This document shows, piece after piece, positions 57,001 to 64,000 of a stretch of DNA of 64,000 nucleotides. Numbering within the stretch: position 1 is the first letter of the stretch; each line of letters opens with the position of its first letter. The stretch is taken from NCBI GenBank assembly GCA_023213395.1, contig CM041465.1, forward strand, positions 251,851,741 to 251,915,740. The letters are read 5' to 3'. Source of the DNA: Cycas panzhihuaensis (lineage: Eukaryota; Cycadophyta). The notes under the pieces were generated by a model, which worked only from the letters and a program-made list of their open reading frames with translations, had not been told where the DNA came from and searched no databases. Position numbers and translations under genes: made by a program.

Positions 57001-58500
57001 AGGTTTTCGATTAAATTAAACAGGGTCAAGTAGCAGCTAAAGGTGTAGAATAAGACCTCGCATAGGGATATCTTTGTCAAAAAAGAAGAGATATTGGAAG
57101 AGTTGAAAGGCCTAGAAGAGCAAATCTAGGGCCAAGGTAGGACATTAATCCTTGACCAGAAAGAAAAAAGGCTCATCTCTAACCTAGAAGGAATCTTATC
57201 AAAGGAAGAAATATTCTAGAGGCAAAAGTCTAGGGCGTTGTGATTGGCAGAGGAGGACATGGATACCAAATTTTTTCATATGACTACAGTTAAACATAGA
57301 GCGAGCAACTATATCAGAAGTTTACTGAATAAGAAAGGGGAGAAGATTGAGTAGGATAAATTAAAAGGGGTGGTTGTGGAATATTTTATGGATCTATTCA
57401 ATGAGCATGGATGTGCGGATAAGGATACCAGAAAGGATGCGCTAGCCTGGATTCCTAAGAAGGTGGGATTTGCCATGAATAAAGTATTGGAAGCCCCCTC
57501 CACTCTAGTTGAAGTAGAGAAAGCGATGTATGGTATGAAGAAAGACAAAGCCTTGGGTCTGGATGGCTTCCCTTTGGGGTTTTATCAGGAATATTGGGAT
57601 ATAATTAAAGAGGATTACCTCGAGGCTATGAAGGAATTTTTTGAAAATGGAAGGATTCGTGGAGAATGGCAAGCAACGCTCCTAGTTATAATACTTAAGA
57701 AAGGGGATGCGAAAAAAATGCAAGACTTCAGGCTGATTAGTCTTTGTAATGTGAAATACAAAATTTTGGCAAAGATCTTGGCCAACATGTTAAAGGAGTT
57801 TCTCCCTATATTAATAGGTTCCAATCAAGACGATTTTATGAAGGGGAGACAGATTCTAGATGGTATAATTGTGGTTCATAAAATAATCCACTCAACTTCA
57901 TAGAGGAAAGACCCTGGAATAATTGTAAAGATTGATCTATCCAAGACATATGACAAGGTCTCGTGGGGATGTCTCTTGGATTGTATCAGGGCTTTCAGCT
58001 TTGGGGAGTGAGGGTTGTATTTCCAAGCCTAGCTTTTCAGTCATTATTAATGAATCCTCTACAGCCTTTTTTCTAGGATATAGAGGGCTTAGACAAGGGG
58101 ATCCCATAGCTCCTTACTTGTATATATTTATGGTTAAACTATTTGGAAGGTCCATGGAGGAAGCTAGGACTTTGAGGAAGATATCTGGGCTAATCCCTAC
58201 ATCGGGGGTTAATAATGTGGTCCATAGATAGTTTGTGGATGATAATATTCTTTTGAGTAAGACCTTCATAATGGATGCAAAAGCTATGAAAGCTTAATTG
58301 CAAAGACTGGAGATTGCCATAAACCAAAAGGTAAAATTAGAGAAGAGCAGTTTTTCTTCATGAATACCTTGGATAGGACACAAAGGACTATAAGCAGAAT
58401 TTTGGAGATGCCCATTAGGACCCACCCTACTTGGTATTTAGGTATGCCCCTGTTTATGGGGAAAATGTAGAAAGACCTGTGGAACCTGATCATTGGTTGG
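57001..58500 (+). pseudogene. LINE-b ORF2 reverse transcriptase domain
   Basis: The best open part is 57370-57903 (177 codons): KALGLDGFPLGFYQEYW (PDGF-type box), IILKKGDAKKMQDFRLISLCNVKYKI (LIPK..RPISL-type), and SNQDDFMKGRQILDGI (Q-x-x-F-x-x-GR-x-I-x-D). Then IVKIDLSKTYDKVSW near 57925 (D of motif A), GLRQGDPIAPYLY near 58085 (motif B), and FVDDN at 58232-58246 (catalytic F-x-DD intact). The thumb continues to about 58500. Frameshifts near 57900, 58010 and 58330. It copies LINE RNA at the nick. Confidence 0.88.
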
Positions 58501-59690
58501 GTTCAAAGGAAGCTGGTAGGATGGAAAGGGGCCCTTCTAAGTCAGGCTCATAAACTTCAATTATTGGTGGCATCTCTTCAGAGTATCCCAATATATATGT
58601 TGTCTTTGTTTAGGTGCCTTGTGAAGGTTATAAGGGCTTTGGAGTTGATTCATAAAAGGTTTCTTTGGTCTAGATCTGAGGATAGGCAAAGAGTTCATTT
58701 GGTGTTGTGGGAAAAAGTTTGTTGCCCTAAATGGGCTGGCGGCTTAAATGTCAAGGACATAACTTATTTTAATAGGGCTCTGATTGCTAAATTAGGTTGG
58801 AGCCTTGTTATTAAGGAGGAGAAATTCTGGTGCAAGTTAATTACCAAGAAATACCTCAAGGGCAACCGGTTTTTTAATTTTATTCCCTCTAGAATTGGAT
58901 CGATTATTTGGAGGAGCCTTTTGTCTGTTAGGGAGATGTTGGTCTTAGGAGCCCAATGGAGCTTGGGGGATGGAAAATCTATTGAGTTTTGGAAAGACAT
59001 CTGGTGCGGAAAATCCCAGTTATCTTCAAATGTGACTCTTGCCCCCCTGCAGGCTGAGTGCAAGAGAATTTATGGGAACAAAGTGATTGACTATCTAGTT
59101 GATTGGGAAGAAGGGAAAGATTGGATAAATTTTAGTGATATCTCATTGAGCTAGGAGTACAAACAATAGATTTCAGTGCTTAGGAATGAGCTTAACAAGA
59201 TTTATATTCCCAAATTTCCTAAGAATGATGTATTAGTTTGGACGGGCTCCAAGTCTGGGACCTATATAATCAAGTCAGGATACTTGTCCTTAATAACAGA
59301 AAGAGGGTTAAATAAGAATAACCTTTTAGGCAGAATTTGGACTATGGGTTTGATTCCAAAGCTTGTTATCTTTTGGTGGCTGACCTTGAAAAACAAGATT
59401 CTCACCGTGGACAACTTAAGGGAAAAAGGCTTTTGTTTTGGTAAACAAATGCATTCTCTATCTCCAAGTGGGGGAATCCTTAGATCACCTCATCTTGCAT
59501 TGTCCCTATACTGGGGAGGTATGGACGAAGCTATGGGTAGCCTTTGGGGAGAACTAGATCCTCCCCGATTCAATAATGAATCTAGTGGAGCCCTGGGTTT
59601 GCCCGTTTAGAAGCAAAACTCTAAATTCCTTGCGGTCCTCCTCGTTACCTATGTTGACTTAGGATATTTGGAAAGAGAGGAATAGGCATA
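58501..59690 (+). pseudogene. LINE-b ORF2 connection and zf-RVT region
   Basis: An open 196-codon segment (58564-59154) carries the plant LINE linker: IPIYMLSLFRC, FLWSRSEDRQRVHLVLWEKVC, PKWAGGLNVKD, NRALIAKLGWSL. Then 59176-59610 has the zf-RVT pattern VWTGSKSGTYIIKSGYLSL and PKLVIFWWLTLKNKILTVDNL. The following Cys/His cluster is not intact. One stop separates the two blocks near 59154. Confidence 0.85.
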
Positions 59691-59814
59691 TATTCCAAGA
59701 GAAGAAAATGAGTGAATAGAGGTTATTATAGATCATTTCAGCAGCCCTGAAGGAGAACCTCAAGGTAGAGGAGACTGATTTTATTCCGCTTATTAAACAG
59801 AGGATTCTTGCAGA

Positions 59815-60261
59815 TTGGGAGTGGAGAATTTTATTATAAAACCCAGGCTGGAGAGGTTGGGGCTATGGAGCCCCCCGCCAACAGATTGGGTTAAATTAGA
59901 CTTTGATGGAGCATCAAAAGGTAATCCTAACAAGGCCGGGGGAGGAGGAGTTTGCAGAGATAAAGATGGCAGGATTATATGGGCCTTCGATGAATATTAT
60001 GGTATCCAGACCAACCATAGGGCAGAGCTTGAAGCAATGCATAAAGTGGTGGACCTTGCTTCTAAAGAGGGATGCCCGAGAGCCATAGTGGAAGGTGATT
60101 CAATAAATGTGGTCAAGTTGATCAGAGGTGAAGCTGAGCCAAAGTGGAAACACAGTGCTATGATTGATGATATGAAGATGCTACTCCAAAGCAGGGACAA
60201 TGCCCAGGTGAGTCATATTTATAGGGAAGGAAACAAGATCGCGGATAGGTTGGCTAATTAG
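59815..60261 (+). CDS. LINE-b RNase H domain (open, all four acidic residues present)
   Basis: 148 open codons encode a type I RNase H of the kind found at the end of plant L1 ORF2. Catalytic residues are visible in order: Asp in LDFDGASKGNP, Glu in HRAELEAM, Asp in VEGDSINVVK, and Asp in REGNKIADRLAN. It removes RNA from the RNA-DNA hybrid. The Met at 59815 is not a natural start: the domain is the ORF2 C-terminus, and an upstream frame break separates it from RT. The open frame ends in TAG at a position where homologues continue, so a short tail follows out of frame to about 60360. Confidence 0.85.
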   Translation: MGVENFIIKPRLERLGLWSPPPTDWVKLDFDGASKGNPNKAGGGGVCRDKDGRIIWAFDEYYGIQTNHRAELEAMHKVVDLASKEGCPRAIVEGDSINVVKLIRGEAEPKWKHSAMIDDMKMLLQSRDNAQVSHIYREGNKIADRLAN

Positions 60262-60487
60262 GATGTTCTTTCTAGAGCTTCAGAGGTTTGGAAGGAAGGC
60301 TTTCCTGAAGAGATTATGGGTATGGCCAAAATGGAAGGATTTGTTGTAAAGTAGGTTGAATTGGTTTTGTTTGTTTAACTAGGTCATGTGCTTGTCACGA
60401 TCGATTGTGTTGCCTCATTGGCAGATGGATGTATAGGGGTTGGGGCCCCCTTTTAGCCCCCATTTATTTAAACCAAATAAAAACAAA

Positions 60488-60504
60488 ATCTATTGGTTTT
60501 CCCA
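60488..60504 (+). repeat. LINE-b target-site duplication, right copy
   Basis: Identical to 55605-55621; directly follows the A-rich 3' end of LINE-b. Confidence 0.93.
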
Positions 60505-60520
60505 TTATGCGAATAATGGA

Positions 60521-61693
<1,173 letters not shown>

Positions 61694-62671
61694 ACACCTT
61701 ATCCACTCCATGCACAATGCGCTAAAGATATAATTGATTGTGATGTAATTTTTCTATTATTATTATTTACTCTACTTAAAGATGGTATTTTTTAGTTAGA
61801 AGGGCTTTCCACCTCCCAAATCTGTGATGTTGTTTTGTGTGATTGCTATGGCCCAATTTCTTCTTCGATCTCATGTTTCTTGTGTATCTGTAATGATTCT
61901 AGCATGGTCTCTGAACATATAATGCAATCATCAAAATAGGAATTCAACCAAATCTCTTAAAATTCTCTTAGGTATGCATATATTTTATTTATTTATTTTC
62001 CTCCTCATAATAATATTTCTTGTTTAAACTAGTATTTGCTTAGATTCTGTAGTAAAAAAGGCTATCCTACAAAGTGAAAGGCAACTTAAGACCATTACTA
62101 GTGATTTTCCTTTTTTTTTTTATTGCAAAAAAAAAATGAATTAATTGAACAACAAAACTATATGAAATAAATTAAACATGTCATTCAATCTAGGCTAAAA
62201 TTTGACATATATATAATGATTGAATGCTCCAAATAATATAAAAACAAAGGTGGGAGACCACCTCATTGGTTATATTAATAAGTTAAATAGTACATTTACT
62301 AGGATTCACAATCCCAAAGTGTCCAATATACCTAACAAAACCTAAATCCCTTTCTTCCTACTTTCTACATAGTATTGTCCTCATAGACAATTAAATACAC
62401 CAAAAAAAAAAAGTTTCTCTTGAAAAATCTTGCACAACAAGGTATTATAGTTAAATATTACATTTATGGTTCAAAACCATAATAAAATCTTGTATAAGCA
62501 AAATGTTTCATTCTATAAAAATATCCTATGCATAATAACATTCCTGCATATAAACTTCTTTTTTCATCTCTAGTAGAATTTCTCGTAAGCACATCCACAT
62601 ACATATTAGCATACATTTATGAAGCCATTGAATAATAAATAAAAACCCAAAAAATAAAAATAGAGGTGTGT

Positions 62672-62698
62672 GTGGGGGGGGGAGGGGAGTTTGGGGGT
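62672..62698 (+). repeat. G-rich run with quadruplex potential
   Basis: A run of about nine to ten G, then GGGG and GGGGG separated by short spacers, preceded by GTGTGTG. A four-tract quadruplex is possible if the long run supplies two tracts. Confidence 0.6.
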
Positions 62699-63650
62699 TT
62701 GCGCATAGAGAATTCTCCATTCATTAATGTCATTTGGTCTCAACATGAGATCATAGTTTAACATTGCATATGTCCTTCCATCAAATAAACCTTTACATGC
62801 TCCCTACACTTAACTTGTATTGTAGTATACATGAATGTATGTGTGCATACCTTGCACTAAATGGTCATTGCCTTCTTACTAGATGCAAGTTGACTACCTT
62901 TAACAAGCTTCATTTTCTTAAGGAGTCTTGGGTTTCTAGCCATTATTGCCCCCTACTGATCTCGAGTGCTCACCATCACATAGTTTCGCAGACTACCTAT
63001 GTTAATCAAGGAGCCATCATTCAATTCTACAAATCACATTGTTCATTATATACCAGTCACATTTGCTACCATCCATTTAACTTACACTCTGCAAGTTTAC
63101 AATAGTTGTCTAAAGCCATTAACATTGGAAAGCCATCGTTCACTGCCAACAACCTCCATTCAATCTGTAAAATAAATTGTAATAACAAAAATTTTATGAT
63201 TTATATGACCCAAAACCTTATTGCCCTACATTGTTTGATACATCTATTGGTCAACAATAAAATGTAATTTATTTTTTATCTATAAAAGTTTTGAGTCAGG
63301 TATGGTGATTTACACCACCCCTTCCAACCTAATAACATTTCATTCAATCAATCTTTATGGTATTAATTCCCTGCCTCAAAAACTTATAACATTATATTGA
63401 ATGATCCTTTACAACATAAACCCACCCCCACTCTTAAATATCATGTCAAATAGTTCCATGGCATTCAAACTCATATCCATTTTGCTAAAAGATTAGTCCA
63501 CCATACATTAAACATATATGCCTAATGTACAGTCATTTACTCCATAGTTTTTTTCCTTTCTTTAATAACACACTTCCACACAATGTTTTTTAATGTTATT
63601 TAACACATTTTAAAAGATATTTCTTTGAATTTTTATAATTCATATTTACA

Positions 63651-63693
63651 AGTGCAAACACACATATTCACAAGTGTAAACACACATATTCAC
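63651..63693. repeat. 22-bp tandem duplication
   Basis: Two copies of (t/c)ACAAGTGnAAACACACATATTC in direct succession, differing at about two positions. Confidence 0.8.
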
Positions 63694-64000
63694 TTTTATA
63701 ACATACCTTTCTTTTCTTTATGTTTAATAATATGTTGACTAGTTCACATTATTTTTTATGAAAGTATGAATGAGTAGACAAAGGGGTGGATTGCATACAA
63801 TACTTTTCTTATTGATAACACATTATGTTAGGGCATTTAAATATTAGCTTTTTAACCATTTCCCATATTATTTTAAGTTGAAAATTTTTGCATGCATTGA
63901 GCAATTAAACATGTCCATTTAAATTAAATTCTTTCAATAATATTTTGTGACCGATAATGTGTATAAAAATATTAAGCATATGTTCAATTATTTTTATACT

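Larger units (their letters stand above)
55622..60487 (+). mobile_element. LINE-b: 5'-truncated L1-type non-LTR retrotransposon, 4.9 kb
   Basis: The insertion is bounded by a 17-bp target-site duplication (55605-55621, 60488-60504), with an A-rich 3' end (AACCAAATAAAAACAAA) before the right copy. This is the signature of target-primed reverse transcription. It carries the C-terminal part of ORF1, endonuclease, RT, a zf-RVT region and RNase H, in order. It is 5'-truncated inside ORF1. GC content is visibly above that of its surroundings, and long open stretches survive, so it is among the younger insertions, but stops and frameshifts make it defective. Confidence 0.95.
61694..64000. other. 2.3 kb without a recognised gene
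   Basis: AT-rich DNA. The open frame 62764-63105 (113 codons) has no recognisable domain, signal or gene context and is not called. It contains a G-rich run (62672-62698) and a 22-bp duplication (63651-63693). No LTR, terminal inverted repeat or RNA gene was seen. Confidence 0.5.

Noticed and set aside
62764-63105. 113-codon open frame as a possible gene
   Set aside because: No recognisable domain, no splice or promoter context, biased composition typical of AT-rich DNA. It could be chance.

Overview
This window is nuclear DNA from a plant with a large, repeat-rich genome. It is AT-rich, carries no bacterial-type operons, and almost every recognisable protein signature is a decayed Ty1/copia, Ty3/gypsy or L1-type retrotransposon. 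The old, deeply nested and slowly purged insertions resemble those of gymnosperms, but the sequence does not prove the clade. No intact host gene was found. The only host-gene-like sequence is a putative antisense exon inside a non-autonomous gypsy element.

Layout, left to right. Copia-1 (222-7730, +) is very decayed. Gypsy-1 (about 7731-12629, +) has its integrase split by a 322-bp TRIM element (10829-11150). Copia-2 (12630-21060, -) sits in the gypsy-1 tail with a perfect CAAGC target-site duplication and 334-bp LTRs. An unassigned 3-kb spacer follows. Copia-3 (24093 to about 37326, -) hosts two further insertions: a coding-less LTR element (25129-27679, + by primer site, ATAAA duplication) and gypsy-2 (29455-33711, +), which keeps gag and protease but no reverse transcriptase or integrase. 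Next is LINE-a (about 38250-42900, +), then copia-4 (about 43028-48898, +), which abuts copia-5 (48899-53978, -). After that come an unassigned stretch, a small minus-strand gypsy gag/protease fragment (54960-55430), the 5'-truncated LINE-b (55622-60487, +) with a 17-bp target-site duplication, a 1.2-kb TA/TG microsatellite (60521-61693), and 2.3 kb with no recognisable gene.

How the parts relate. Each autonomous element shows the expected order. Copia elements have LTR, tRNA-Met primer site, long leader, gag, protease, integrase, RT, RNase H, purine tract, LTR. Gypsy elements have integrase after RT/RNase H. LINEs have ORF1, endonuclease, RT, RNase H. Stops and frameshifts are present in every pol region, so none looks autonomous now. 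Copia-5 and LINE-b are the best preserved; copia-1, gypsy-1, copia-3, copia-4 and LINE-a are old.

The items most worth a second look are: the TRIM with clean TSD inside the gypsy-1 integrase; a 261-bp open stretch bounded by splice-like sites, antisense in the gypsy-2 leader; a roughly 540-bp duplication of copia-3 integrase flanking gypsy-2, which reads as illegitimate recombination between filled and empty alleles; and a roughly 440-bp leader block shared by copia-2 and copia-4 just upstream of gag.
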